Source: Stutzerimonas stutzeri | Lineage (GTDB): Bacteria; Pseudomonadota; Gammaproteobacteria; Pseudomonadales; Pseudomonadaceae | Direction: 5' to 3' | DNA: 64,000 bases | NCBI GenBank assembly: GCA_002387205.1 | Contig: DGLA01000016.1 | Span: 124,001-188,000 of the forward strand | In this document: piece by piece, positions 1-8,759 of the stretch | Layout: each line of letters starts with the position of its first letter | Numbering within the stretch: the first letter of the stretch is position 1 | The notes under the pieces: generated by a model | Databases searched by the model: none | Told to the model about the DNA's origin: nothing | The model's input: only the letters and a program-made list of their open reading frames with translations | Made by a program: the position numbers and the translations under genes

Positions 1-1
1 G

Positions 2-127
2 AGTATGATCCAGGACACTCTTGAGGCCCAGGCTTCCGTCCCGGTTCGCTGCCTGGATGATGTTCTTGCTGCGGACCAGCAGGCTCGCCGACTGGCTTGT
101 AGCTGGTTGCAGCGTCGCGATAGGTAG
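2..127 (+). CDS. ispC: 1-deoxy-D-xylulose 5-phosphate reductoisomerase, C-terminal end (partial)
   Basis: Only the last 41 codons are present, ending at TAG 125-127; the gene begins left of the window. The visible tail contains the stretch LDDVLAADQQARRLACSWL, which resembles the C-terminal helix of DXR/IspC, the second enzyme of the MEP isoprenoid pathway. The identification leans on its position directly upstream of rseP and bamA, where ispC lies in Pseudomonas. With so little sequence the call depends partly on synteny. Confidence 0.7.
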   Translation, partial: SMIQDTLEAQASVPVRCLDDVLAADQQARRLACSWLQRRDR

Positions 128-225
128 AGAGAGGCTACGCGCGTCGTTCAGCTAAGACGCCTTGGCGGATTCGACAGGGCCTGAAGCCTGCAGCTTATAA
201 ACCGCCTTTTTGGGCAGAGGACATT

Positions 226-1578
226 ATGGGCGCGTTGTACATGATCGTTGGCACCCTCGTTGCGCTGGGTGTTCTGGTTACCTTCCACGAGTACGGGCAT
301 TTCTGGGTCGCGCGCCGTTGTGGTGTCAAGGTGCTGCGTTTTTCGGTTGGGTTCGGTCGGCCCTTGCTTCGTTGGCATGACAGGCAGGGGACCGAATTTG
401 TCGTCGCAGCCATTCCTCTCGGCGGTTACGTGAAGATGCTTGACGAGCGCGAGGGCGACGTTCCGCCTGCGCTGATGGATCAGGCCTTCAACCGTAAGAC
501 TGTCAAACAGCGGTTTGCCATCGTCTCGGCCGGACCCATTGCCAACTTCCTGCTCGCGCTGTTGTTCTTCTGGGCGCTTGCCATGCTGGGCAGCGAGCAG
601 GTTCGGCCGGTGGTTGGCGCGGTCGAGGTAGGCAGCCTCGCGGAACGCGGCGGTCTTGCGGCAGGCCAGGAAATTCTTGAAATCAATGGCAAGACCATTT
701 CGGGTTGGGCTGACGTCAACCTGCAGCTGGTGCGTCGTCTCGGTGAAAGCGGGTCCCTGAGCCTGCTTGTCCGTAGCGTAGAGGGAGGTGAGGCGCAGAG
801 CGTCGAGCTCGAACTGGTCGACTGGCTCAAAGGCGCCGAAGAGCCTGATCCGATCAAGTCGCTGGGTATCCGCCCGTGGCGCCCGGTTGTCGAACCTGTC
901 GTAGCTCAGCTTGACCCCGAAGGGCCGGCGCAGGCTGCCGGGGTTCTTCTTGGTGATCGTCTCGCCACACTGAACGGCAGACCACTTGGTGAATGGCAGG
1001 AAGTGATCGATCAGGTCAGGCCCTTGCACGGCCAGTCAGTGATGCTGGGGATTGAACGTGATGGGCAGCGCCTTGAGCTGCCAGTGACATTAGCTGAGCG
1101 CGGCGACGGCGAAAACCGTAGAGGCTATCTGGGGGCGGGCGTATCAGCAGGTGAATGGCCGGATGAAATGCTTCGAAACGTCAGCTTCGGGCCGGTCGAA
1201 GCCATCGGTGAAGGGCTGCGCCGCACTTGGACAATGAGCATCCTGACGCTGGATTCACTGAAGAAAATGCTCTTTGGGGAGCTCTCGGTAAAAAACTTGA
1301 GCGGCCCGATAACCATTGCTAAAGTGGCGGGCGCTTCTGCACAGTCCGGCGTGGGCGACTTCCTGAACTTCCTCGCCTACCTGAGCATAAGTCTTGGGGT
1401 ACTCAATCTATTGCCTATCCCCGTTCTGGATGGAGGGCATCTGCTCTTCTATCTGGTCGAGTGGGTCCGTGGACGTCCCTTGTCGGACAGAGTTCAGGGA
1501 TGGGGCGTACAGATCGGTATCAGCCTGGTTGTCGGCGTGATGCTGCTTGCGTTGGTCAACGACCTTGGCCGCCTTTAA
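226..1578 (+). CDS. rseP: RseP site-2 intramembrane zinc metalloprotease
   Basis: This inner-membrane M50 protease makes the second cut in the anti-sigma factor (RseA/MucA) and so releases sigma-E/AlgU on envelope stress; it also clears remnant signal peptides. The product is 450 aa, the usual size. The zinc motif HEYGH is at residues 21-25 in the first membrane segment, and the LDGGH motif of the second catalytic segment is near residues 401-405. Two PDZ domains fill the periplasmic middle (about 120-200 and 215-300). The start ATG follows an AGAGGA ribosome site. It lies between ispC and bamA, as in other pseudomonads, linking envelope-stress signalling to outer-membrane assembly. Confidence 0.95.
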   Translation: MGALYMIVGTLVALGVLVTFHEYGHFWVARRCGVKVLRFSVGFGRPLLRWHDRQGTEFVVAAIPLGGYVKMLDEREGDVPPALMDQAFNRKTVKQRFAIVSAGPIANFLLALLFFWALAMLGSEQVRPVVGAVEVGSLAERGGLAAGQEILEINGKTISGWADVNLQLVRRLGESGSLSLLVRSVEGGEAQSVELELVDWLKGAEEPDPIKSLGIRPWRPVVEPVVAQLDPEGPAQAAGVLLGDRLATLNGRPLGEWQEVIDQVRPLHGQSVMLGIERDGQRLELPVTLAERGDGENRRGYLGAGVSAGEWPDEMLRNVSFGPVEAIGEGLRRTWTMSILTLDSLKKMLFGELSVKNLSGPITIAKVAGASAQSGVGDFLNFLAYLSISLGVLNLLPIPVLDGGHLLFYLVEWVRGRPLSDRVQGWGVQIGISLVVGVMLLALVNDLGRL

Positions 1579-1647
1579 CCGCCATTTACCTTGATGTCGC
1601 CGCGCCAAGCGCAGGTTCAATTATCAGGTTTGAAAAGAAAGGACTTC

Positions 1648-4014
1648 ATGAAACGTCTGCTGCTACCTGCGGTTATTTCCGCACTGATGATTGCCGAAGT
1701 TCACGCCGAGTCCTTCACCATCTCCGATATACGTGTCAACGGTCTGCAGCGTGTCTCTGCTGGCAGTGTTTTCGGTGCGCTGCCGTTGAACGTGGGCCAG
1801 GCTGCCGATGACAGTCGCCTGGTCGATGCTACCCGCGCTCTGTTCCGTACGGGTTTTTTCGAAGACATTCAGCTCGGTCGTGAAGGTGACGTGCTGGTGA
1901 TCAACGTTGTCGAGCGCCCCTCGATCTCAGGCATCGAAATCGATGGCAACAAGGCGATCAAGACCGAAGATCTGCTTTCCGGTCTGCAACAGTCCGGCCT
2001 TGCCGAGGGCGAAATATTCCAGCAGGCCACCCTTGAAGGTGTGCGCAACGAGTTGCAGCGGCAGTATGTTGCCCAGGGACGTTATTCGGCCACCATCGAG
2101 ACAGAAGTGGTGCCACAGCCGCGTAACCGCGTCGCCCTGAAGATAGATATCAACGAAGGGTCGGTTGCTGCGATCAAGCACATCAATGTCGTGGGAAATT
2201 CAGTCTTCCCCGATGAAGATCTGACTGATCTATTCGAACTCAAGACCAGCAACTGGCTGTCGTTCTTCCGCAATGATGACAAGTACGCCCGGGAAAAGCT
2301 CTCAGGCGACCTTGAACGCCTGCGTTCCTACTATCTGGATCGCGGTTATATCAACATGGACATCACCTCCACCCAGGTCTCCATTACCCCGGACAAGAAA
2401 GACGTCTATGTTACGGTCAACATTGCCGAAGGGGATCGTTACACGGTCAGTGATGTCAAGCTGAGCGGGGATCTCAAGGTTCCGCAGGAAGAGCTGCAAT
2501 CGCTGCTGCTGGCGAAGGGAGGTCAGGTTTTTTCGCGAAAAGTCATGACCACCACGTCGGAGCTGATCACGCGACGCCTGGGTAATGAGGGTTATACCTT
2601 CGCCAACGTCAACGGCGTGCCCGAAACCAACGATGAAAACAATACTGTCTCGATCACCTTCGTTGTTGATCCTGGCAAGCGCGCCTACGTAAATCGCATT
2701 AATTTCCGCGGCAACACCAAGACTGAGGATGAAGTGCTTCGTCGCGAAATGCGCCAGATGGAAGGCGGCTGGGCGTCGACCTACCTGATCGATCAGTCCA
2801 AGACGCGCCTCGAGCGGTTGGGGTTTTTCAAGGAAGTTAACGTCGAAACGCCACAGGTCCCGGGCACCGACGACCAGATCGATGTGAACTATAGCGTCGA
2901 AGAACAGCCTTCTGGTTCGATCATGGCGAGTATCGGTTTTGCCCAGAACGCCGGCCTGATCCTCGGTGGATCGATCAGTCAGAATAACTTCCTTGGTACC
3001 GGCAACCGGGTCAGCCTGGGACTGACGCGCAGCGAATACCAGTCGCGCTACAACTTCGGTTTCGTCGACCCCTACTGGACCGAAGACGGCGTCAGCCTCG
3101 GCTATAACGCCTTCTATCGAACCACCGATTACGACGAGCTGGACTACGACGTTTCCAGCTACTCGGTCGACAGCTTGGGCGGTGGTGTGAATATCGGCTA
3201 TCCGATCAGCGAGACTTCGCGGTTGTCGTTTGGTCTATCTGCACAACAAGACACGATTGATACAGGCCGTTACACGGTCGACGAAATCTTCGATTTCATG
3301 GAGGCAGAAGGCGACAGTTATCTCAATTTCAAGGCGTCCGTGGGGTGGTCTGAGTCGACTTTGAACCGCGGCGTTCTGGCAACTCGGGGACATTCGCAAA
3401 GCCTTTCCCTTGAAACAACCATTCCAGGCAGCGATTTATCCTTCTACAAGCTGGATTACAACGCCCAGTTGTTCCTGCCAGTGACCCAAACTTACACCAT
3501 GCGCTTGCATACCCAGTTGGGTTATGGCGATGCATATGGCTCGACGTCCCGCTTGCCGTTCTATGAGCATTACTACGCCGGCGGCTTTAATTCGGTTCGT
3601 GGGTTCGAAGACAGTAGTCTCGGTCCGCGCAGTACTCCTAGCCGGGGAGAGGGTAATCCTGGCGGAAGGCCCGGAACTATTGCTGACCCGGACCAAGATG
3701 CGCTTCCATTCGGCGGAAACGTGCTGATCCAGGGCGGCGTCGAAGTGCTTTTCCCCATGCCGTTCGTCAAGGATCAACGTTCGTTGCGGACTTCGGTGTT
3801 CTGGGACGTCGGTAACGTCTACGATACGAACTGCCCATCGGACTCAGCCAAGTGCAGTGACATAGATATCGGCGACATGGCCAGCTCGGTTGGTGTGGGC
3901 CTTACCTGGATTACGGCCATGGGACCCTTGAGCTTCAGCTTGGCCATGCCAGTAATGAAGCCGGACGATGCTGATACCCAGGTATTCCAGTTCTCGCTTG
4001 GCCAAACCTTTTAA
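1648..4014 (+). CDS. bamA: BamA outer membrane protein assembly factor
   Basis: BamA is the beta-barrel core of the BAM complex, which folds and inserts outer-membrane proteins. The chosen start (ATG 1648) gives 788 aa with a clear signal peptide ending in EVHA at residue 20; the reading frame is open further upstream to 1591 but that part does not look like a signal peptide. An AAAGAAAGGA ribosome site precedes 1648. The first half should hold five POTRA domains (about residues 22-420). The C-terminal half is a 16-strand barrel with the conserved VRGF motif in loop 6 (GGFNSVRGFED) and a C-terminal phenylalanine. The next gene is the chaperone skp, a functional partner. Confidence 0.96.
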   Translation: MKRLLLPAVISALMIAEVHAESFTISDIRVNGLQRVSAGSVFGALPLNVGQAADDSRLVDATRALFRTGFFEDIQLGREGDVLVINVVERPSISGIEIDGNKAIKTEDLLSGLQQSGLAEGEIFQQATLEGVRNELQRQYVAQGRYSATIETEVVPQPRNRVALKIDINEGSVAAIKHINVVGNSVFPDEDLTDLFELKTSNWLSFFRNDDKYAREKLSGDLERLRSYYLDRGYINMDITSTQVSITPDKKDVYVTVNIAEGDRYTVSDVKLSGDLKVPQEELQSLLLAKGGQVFSRKVMTTTSELITRRLGNEGYTFANVNGVPETNDENNTVSITFVVDPGKRAYVNRINFRGNTKTEDEVLRREMRQMEGGWASTYLIDQSKTRLERLGFFKEVNVETPQVPGTDDQIDVNYSVEEQPSGSIMASIGFAQNAGLILGGSISQNNFLGTGNRVSLGLTRSEYQSRYNFGFVDPYWTEDGVSLGYNAFYRTTDYDELDYDVSSYSVDSLGGGVNIGYPISETSRLSFGLSAQQDTIDTGRYTVDEIFDFMEAEGDSYLNFKASVGWSESTLNRGVLATRGHSQSLSLETTIPGSDLSFYKLDYNAQLFLPVTQTYTMRLHTQLGYGDAYGSTSRLPFYEHYYAGGFNSVRGFEDSSLGPRSTPSRGEGNPGGRPGTIADPDQDALPFGGNVLIQGGVEVLFPMPFVKDQRSLRTSVFWDVGNVYDTNCPSDSAKCSDIDIGDMASSVGVGLTWITAMGPLSFSLAMPVMKPDDADTQVFQFSLGQTF

Positions 4015-4061
4015 TCATCTGGAGCCTTGCTCCAGCGCATTCATGAAGAGTGGTATTTACC

Positions 4062-4565
4062 GTGCGTAAGTTGACCCAACTGCTTGTTGTTGCCGCTGCT
4101 CTAGTGGCGACCCCCGCATTCGCGGAAATGAAAATCGCAGTTATGAATTATCAGATGGCTTTGCTTGAATCTGACGCTGCCAAACGCTACTCGGTTGACG
4201 CAGAAAAGAAATTCGGCCCGCAGCTGGAAAAACTCAAGGGGCTGGAAAGTGATGCCAAGCGTATCCAGGACCGCCTGGGCAAGGACGGTGATAAGATGCA
4301 GCAAGCCGAGCGTGAGCGTCTAGAGCTCGAATTCAAGCAAAAAGCACGTGACTTCCAGTTCTTGTCAAAGGAGCTGAACGAATCCAAGGCTTCCGCTGAC
4401 CGGGACATGCTCAAGCAACTCAAGCCGAAGCTCGACAAGGCTGTAGAAGAAGTCATCAAGAAAGGCGACTACGATCTGGTGCTCGAGCGCGGTGCGGTAG
4501 TTGATGTCAAGCCGCAGTACGACATCACTCGCCAGGTCATCGAGCGCATGAATCAGCTGCGCTGA
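4062..4565 (+). CDS. skp: Periplasmic chaperone Skp/OmpH
   Basis: Skp is a trimeric periplasmic holdase that carries unfolded outer-membrane proteins to BamA. The product is 167 aa: a signal peptide (RKLTQLLVVAAALVATPAFA) then a mature start at EMKIAVMNYQ. The middle is highly charged with Lys, Glu, Asp and Leu, consistent with the coiled-coil tentacles of the fold. I chose GTG 4062 because Pseudomonas homologues begin at this point and a GAAGAG site lies 11 bases upstream; an in-frame GTG at 4050 is the alternative. The stop codon overlaps the lpxD start by one base. Confidence 0.92.
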   Translation: MRKLTQLLVVAAALVATPAFAEMKIAVMNYQMALLESDAAKRYSVDAEKKFGPQLEKLKGLESDAKRIQDRLGKDGDKMQQAERERLELEFKQKARDFQFLSKELNESKASADRDMLKQLKPKLDKAVEEVIKKGDYDLVLERGAVVDVKPQYDITRQVIERMNQLR

Positions 4566-5623
4566 TGGAGCAGGTGTCTTATACCCTTGGTGACCTGGCT
4601 GAGCGGCTAGGTGCCACCTTGCGAGGCGAAGCAGGCCAGCGGGTATCAGGCCTGGCAACGCTGCAGGACGCGGGCCCAGACCAGCTGACCTTCTTGGCCA
4701 ACGCCCAGTACCGCAAGTTTCTCCAGAGCACGCGCGCCGGCGCCGTTCTGCTTACCCAGAAAGATGCCGAAGACTACGCTGGCACTGCGCTCATTGTTGC
4801 CAATCCGTACCTTGCCTATGCGCAGATATCTCACGTCTTCGAAACGAGACCCCGGCCCGCTGCCGGTGTCCACCCCAGCGCTATCGTAGATGCCAGCGCT
4901 GATGTTGATCCTTCGGCCACTATCGGCGCTCAGTCGGTAATCGAGGCAGGGGCGTGGATTGGTCCTGATGTAATCGTTGGTGCTCAATGTTATGTCGGGG
5001 CTCGCAGCCGGATTGGTGCAGGCGGACGCCTTTCGCCACGTGTGACCCTCTGTCACGACGTCTGGATAGGCGAGCGCGTAGTGATTCAGCCGGGCGCGGT
5101 GATCGGTGGCGAAGGATTCGGTTTTGCCAATCAGCAAGGCAGCTGGGAGAAGATTGCCCAGCTAGGCGGGGTGCGTATCGGTGATGATGTGGAAATTGGT
5201 GCGAACACCACCATCGATCGGGGCGCACTTTCCGACACCTTGATTGGAAACGGCGTGAAACTGGACAACCAGATCATGATTGCCCACAACGTGCAGATCG
5301 GTGACAACACGGCGATGGCTGGCTGTACGGGCATCTCCGGGAGCACCAAGATCGGGCGCAACTGCATGATCGCCGGGGGGGTTGGGCTCGTTGGGCATAT
5401 CGAGGTGTGCGATAACGTATTCATTACCGGGATGACCATGGTTACCCGGTCCATCACGGAGCCCGGTAGTTATTCGTCGGGCACCGCCATGCAACCAGCC
5501 TCCGAGTGGCGCAAGAGCGCTGCTCGCATTCGTCATCTTGACGACATGGCGCGTCGCCTGCAGAGCGTAGAAAAACGCCTGTCCGCCGTGACCTCGAGCG
5601 GGGATTCGTCTTCAGATGCCTGA
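4565..5623 (+). CDS. lpxD: UDP-3-O-(3-hydroxyacyl)glucosamine N-acyltransferase LpxD
   Basis: LpxD adds the second acyl chain, from acyl carrier protein, to UDP-acylglucosamine in lipid A synthesis in the cytoplasm. The protein is 352 aa. It has an N-terminal uridine-binding domain (about 1-100), then a long series of hexapeptide repeats forming the left-handed beta helix (about 105-320). The catalytic-type histidine lies in IMIAHNVQIG. A C-terminal helix (DDMARRLQSVEKRL) follows, as in the E. coli enzyme. Translation is probably coupled to skp because the two genes share one base (TGATG). Confidence 0.96.
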   Translation: MEQVSYTLGDLAERLGATLRGEAGQRVSGLATLQDAGPDQLTFLANAQYRKFLQSTRAGAVLLTQKDAEDYAGTALIVANPYLAYAQISHVFETRPRPAAGVHPSAIVDASADVDPSATIGAQSVIEAGAWIGPDVIVGAQCYVGARSRIGAGGRLSPRVTLCHDVWIGERVVIQPGAVIGGEGFGFANQQGSWEKIAQLGGVRIGDDVEIGANTTIDRGALSDTLIGNGVKLDNQIMIAHNVQIGDNTAMAGCTGISGSTKIGRNCMIAGGVGLVGHIEVCDNVFITGMTMVTRSITEPGSYSSGTAMQPASEWRKSAARIRHLDDMARRLQSVEKRLSAVTSSGDSSSDA

Positions 5624-5640
5624 CCTTATCGTCTGATTAC

Positions 5641-5663
5641 TCGCCGGTCATCATGACCGGCGA
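5641..5663. other. Perfect inverted repeat between lpxD and fabZ
   Basis: Eleven-base arms (TCGCCGGTCAT and its complement) flank a single C, immediately after lpxD. There is no T-run on either side, so it is not a typical rho-independent terminator. It sits in the only sizeable gap of the lipid A operon. It could be an mRNA stability or attenuation hairpin, or a protein-binding palindrome; the sequence does not decide. Confidence 0.5.
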
Positions 5664-5719
5664 GTTGCCGCTTTGATGGCGTGCCAGCACTTCCTACTCA
5701 TTACAGGCTTTTTCATCCC

Positions 5720-6160
5720 ATGATGGATATCAACGAGATTCGCGAATACCTTCCTCACCGTTACCCGTTCTTGCTGGTTGATCGGGTGGTGGAGCTTGAT
5801 ATAGAAGTCAAGCGGGTTCGCGCCTATAAGAATGTCACCATCAACGAGCCTTTTTTCAACGGGCACTTTCCGCAGCATCCCATCATGCCCGGCGTTCTTA
5901 TTATCGAAGCCATGGCCCAGGCTGCCGGGCTGCTCGGTTTCAAGATGATGGGAGTCAAGCCAGCCGACGGTACGCTCTATTATTTTGTCGGGTCAGACAA
6001 GTTGCGTTTCCGGCAGCCGGTAGTGCCAGGTGATCAGCTGATTCTCGAGGCTTCCTTCATCAGTGCCAAGCGCGGAATCTGGAAATTCGACTGTCGCGCC
6101 AGCGTCGACGGCAAGACGGTCTGCTCGGCAGAAATCATCTGTGCGGAACAGAAGATATGA
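5720..6160 (+). CDS. fabZ: (3R)-hydroxyacyl-ACP dehydratase FabZ
   Basis: FabZ dehydrates beta-hydroxyacyl-ACP in fatty-acid elongation and competes with LpxA for the same hydroxyacyl-ACP pool. The product is 146 aa with the hot-dog fold. The catalytic histidine H49 (FFNGHFPQHP) and the paired glutamate E63 (VLIIEAMAQ) are both present. The start at ATG 5720 gives MMDINEIREYLPHRYPF, the N-terminus I recall from other pseudomonads; an in-frame ATG at 5681 would add an unlikely leader. The ribosome site is weak. Its end overlaps the lpxA start by four bases. Confidence 0.95.
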   Translation: MMDINEIREYLPHRYPFLLVDRVVELDIEVKRVRAYKNVTINEPFFNGHFPQHPIMPGVLIIEAMAQAAGLLGFKMMGVKPADGTLYYFVGSDKLRFRQPVVPGDQLILEASFISAKRGIWKFDCRASVDGKTVCSAEIICAEQKI

Positions 6161-6933
6161 GTTTGATCGACCCTCGTGCGATCGTCGATCCGGCTGCCCG
6201 ACTGGCTGATAACGTTCAGGTCGGGCCATGGTCGATCATCGGCCCGGACGTCGAAATAGGCGAGGGAACAGTGATCGCCTCCCACGTGGTCCTCAAGGGG
6301 CCGACGCGCATCGGTCGTCATAACCGCATTTTTCAGTTTTCCTCGGTCGGCGAGGACACGCCGGATCTCAAGTACAAGGGCGAGCCGACTCGGCTGGTCA
6401 TTGGAGATCACAACGTTATCCGCGAAGGCGTGACAATCCATCGGGGTACCGTACAGGATCGAAGTGAAACCACCATTGGCGACCACAACCTGATCATGGC
6501 GTATGCCCATATCGGCCACGACAGCGTTATCGCCAATCACTGCATCCTCGTCAATAACACTGCTCTGGCCGGGCATGTGCATGTTGGTGATTGGGCCATA
6601 CTGTCCGGCTATACGCTGGTCCATCAGTATTGTCATATCGGCGCTTACAGTTTCTCCGGAATGGGGACTGCAATTGGCAAGGACGTTCCTGCATTCGTCA
6701 CGGTATTTGGCAATCCGGCCGAGGCACGCGGCATGAACTTCGAAGGTATGCGCCGGCGCGGGTTCAGTGCCGAGGCGATCATGGCACTGCGTAACGCATA
6801 CAAGGTCGTGTATCGCCGGGGATTGACCGTTGACGTGGCGCTTGCCGAATTGGCCGACGACGCAAGGATCTTCACCGAGGTCGCTCTGTTTCGCGACTCG
6901 ATACAGGCGTCCAACCGCGGCATCACCCGCTGA
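6157..6933 (+). CDS. lpxA: UDP-N-acetylglucosamine acyltransferase LpxA
   Basis: LpxA carries out the first step of lipid A synthesis, moving a hydroxyacyl chain from ACP to the 3-OH of UDP-GlcNAc. The protein is 258 aa with hexapeptide repeats from about residue 5 to 190 and a C-terminal helical domain. The catalytic histidine region (MAYAHIGHDSVIANH) is intact. It overlaps fabZ (ATGA) and ends two bases before lpxB, so fabZ-lpxA-lpxB are almost certainly cotranscribed and translationally coupled. Confidence 0.96.
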   Translation: MSLIDPRAIVDPAARLADNVQVGPWSIIGPDVEIGEGTVIASHVVLKGPTRIGRHNRIFQFSSVGEDTPDLKYKGEPTRLVIGDHNVIREGVTIHRGTVQDRSETTIGDHNLIMAYAHIGHDSVIANHCILVNNTALAGHVHVGDWAILSGYTLVHQYCHIGAYSFSGMGTAIGKDVPAFVTVFGNPAEARGMNFEGMRRRGFSAEAIMALRNAYKVVYRRGLTVDVALAELADDARIFTEVALFRDSIQASNRGITR

Positions 6934-6935
6934 TC

Positions 6936-8069
6936 ATGTCCAGGCCATTGACGGTTGCACTGGTAGCTGGCGAGGCGTCCGGCGATATCCTGGGTGCGGG
7001 GCTGATGCAGGCCATCAGAGCCCAGAGGCCGGATGTCGAATTCGTTGGCGTGGGTGGTCCGCGAATGGAGGCCCTGGGGCTCAAATCCTACTTTCCCCTC
7101 GAACGCCTCGCCGTCATGGGGCTGGTCGAGGTGCTCGGACGCTTGCCGGAGTTGCTGGCTCGCCGTAAGCGCCTGGTGCGTACGCTGCTCGAGGTGCGCC
7201 CCGACGTGTTTGTTGGCATTGATGCACCGGACTTCAACCTCGATCTGGCGCACAAGCTGCGTCGCGCCGGAATCAAGACCGTACATTACGTCAGTCCCTC
7301 GGTGTGGGCGTGGCGACAGAAGCGTGTCCTGAAGATCCGCGACGCCTGTGACCTCATGTTGACGCTGTTCCCATTCGAGGCGAAGTTCTACGACGAACAT
7401 CAGGTAAAGGTGCGTTTTGTGGGGCATCCGTTGGCCGATACCATTGCGCTGACGACTGACCGAGCTGCTGCGCGCCAGGCGCTGGGTCTGCCTCAGACCG
7501 GGTTGATCGTGGCTTTGATGCCTGGCAGTCGGGGTGGGGAGGTTGCGCGGCTGGGGCCCCTGTTTCTCGATGCGGCTGATCGACTTCGCTCCATGCGACT
7601 GGGTATCCGCTTCGTGTTGCCCTGTGCCACTCCAGAGCGCCGGCTTCAGCTGGAACAAATGCTGGCGGGTCGAGATCTGCCATTGACCTTGCTTGACGGC
7701 CATTCGCATGAAGCGTTGGCGGCATGTAACGCGGTATTGATCGCGTCCGGTACGGCGACCCTCGAAGCGCTGTTGTACAAACGGCCCATGGTGGTCGCCT
7801 ATAGCGTCGCACCGCTGACCTTCCGTATTCTCCGAAGCATGGTCAAAAGCCCATACGTGGCCTTGCCCAACTTGCTCGCTCAACGGCAGCTGGTGCCGGA
7901 ACTGCTTCAGGATGCTGCGACGCCAGACGCGATGGCGCAGCGACTGTCCTCCCTGCTGGATAATGGTGATGTCCAGACGGAGGGGTTTGACGCCATTCAC
8001 CGCACGCTTCGTTGCGATGCGTCCACCCAGGCGGCCGCTGCCGTGCTTGAGCTTGCTGGGACGCAATGA
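6936..8069 (+). CDS. lpxB: Lipid-A-disaccharide synthase LpxB
   Basis: LpxB is a GT19 glycosyltransferase that condenses lipid X with UDP-2,3-diacylglucosamine to make the beta-1,6 disaccharide of lipid A, at the inner face of the inner membrane. The product is 377 aa. The N-terminal GEASGD motif is at residues 12-17, followed by the conserved VGGPRMEALG and by YVSPSVWAW in the middle. The C-terminal half contains the nucleotide-binding segment around ASGTATLEA. Its stop overlaps the rnhB start by four bases. Confidence 0.96.
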   Translation: MSRPLTVALVAGEASGDILGAGLMQAIRAQRPDVEFVGVGGPRMEALGLKSYFPLERLAVMGLVEVLGRLPELLARRKRLVRTLLEVRPDVFVGIDAPDFNLDLAHKLRRAGIKTVHYVSPSVWAWRQKRVLKIRDACDLMLTLFPFEAKFYDEHQVKVRFVGHPLADTIALTTDRAAARQALGLPQTGLIVALMPGSRGGEVARLGPLFLDAADRLRSMRLGIRFVLPCATPERRLQLEQMLAGRDLPLTLLDGHSHEALAACNAVLIASGTATLEALLYKRPMVVAYSVAPLTFRILRSMVKSPYVALPNLLAQRQLVPELLQDAATPDAMAQRLSSLLDNGDVQTEGFDAIHRTLRCDASTQAAAAVLELAGTQ

Positions 8070-8692
8070 TGCAAATCGGGCTGGATTTCAAACTGGTCGA
8101 AGACCTGGTGGCGGGGGTGGATGAGGTGGGGCGGGGCCCTCTCTGCGGGCCGGTGGTGACCGCGGCGGTCATTCTCGATCCCAGGCGCCCGATCAAGGGC
8201 CTCAACGACTCGAAGAAGCTGACTGAAGCACGGCGCGAAGCGCTGTTTGACGAGATCTGTGAAAAGGCGCTGGCCTGGTGCATTGCCCGAGCAGAAGTTG
8301 ACGAAATAGATCGGCTTAACATTCTTCATGCCACCATGCTGGCGATGCAGCGGGCAGTCGAAGGCTTGAGCGTAACGCCGCGGATGGCGCTGATCGACGG
8401 CAACCGCTGTCCCAAGCTATCGGTTCCGAGTGCGCCGGTGATCCAGGGTGATGGTCAGGTCCCCGCCATTGCTGCCGCCTCGATTCTGGCCAAGGTCAGT
8501 CGAGACCGTGAAATGTGTGCTCTGGATCTCTGCTACCCCGGTTACGGGCTGTCAGGTCACAAAGGCTATCCGACGCCTGCCCACCTTGAAGCCTTGCGTC
8601 GACTGGGTCCGAACATCATCCACCGTCGTTCCTTCGCGCCGGTGCGTGTCCTGCTCGAGCAAGCAGCTGAAGGTTTTGAGCTTGAAGCCTGA
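8066..8692 (+). CDS. rnhB: Ribonuclease HII
   Basis: RNase HII cuts RNA in RNA-DNA hybrids and nicks at misincorporated ribonucleotides. The product is 208 aa. The metal-binding acidic residues D19 and E20 lie in the motif GVDEVGRGPLCGP, a third acidic residue is in ALIDGNRCP, and the KVSRDREM segment follows. The gene overlaps lpxB and precedes dnaE by 67 bases. Its last codons contain the sequence GAGCTTGAAGCCTGAGG, which resembles short GCTTGAAGC-type motifs seen at 17,507 and 23,930. Confidence 0.95.
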   Translation: MMQIGLDFKLVEDLVAGVDEVGRGPLCGPVVTAAVILDPRRPIKGLNDSKKLTEARREALFDEICEKALAWCIARAEVDEIDRLNILHATMLAMQRAVEGLSVTPRMALIDGNRCPKLSVPSAPVIQGDGQVPAIAAASILAKVSRDREMCALDLCYPGYGLSGHKGYPTPAHLEALRRLGPNIIHRRSFAPVRVLLEQAAEGFELEA

Positions 8693-8696
8693 GGTC

Positions 8697-8724
8697 TTCA
8701 GCTCCTCACTTATTCCGCTACAAT
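8697..8724 (+). promoter_or_regulatory. Candidate sigma-70 promoter for dnaE
   Basis: TACAAT at 8719-8724 is a good -10 element. TTCAGC at 8697-8702 is a weak -35, with a 16-base spacer. It lies in the short gap between rnhB and dnaE, so dnaE may have its own start in addition to read-through from the lipid A genes. No transcription data are available here. Confidence 0.35.
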
Positions 8725-8759
8725 CCTGCCCCGTCGTTCCGCCAGTCCCAGGTCCCGCC

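Noticed and set aside
148..1029. 293-codon open frame on the minus strand opposite rseP
   Set aside because: It lies antisense within rseP, whose protein motifs are unambiguous. The antisense translation has no recognisable pattern and reflects high GC.
6645..8066. 473-codon minus-strand open frame opposite lpxA/lpxB
   Set aside because: Shadow of the coding genes; composition is non-protein-like.
8448..8759. Upstream extension of the dnaE frame into rnhB
   Set aside because: The extra residues are not DnaE-like and overlap rnhB; ATG 8760 gives the family N-terminus.
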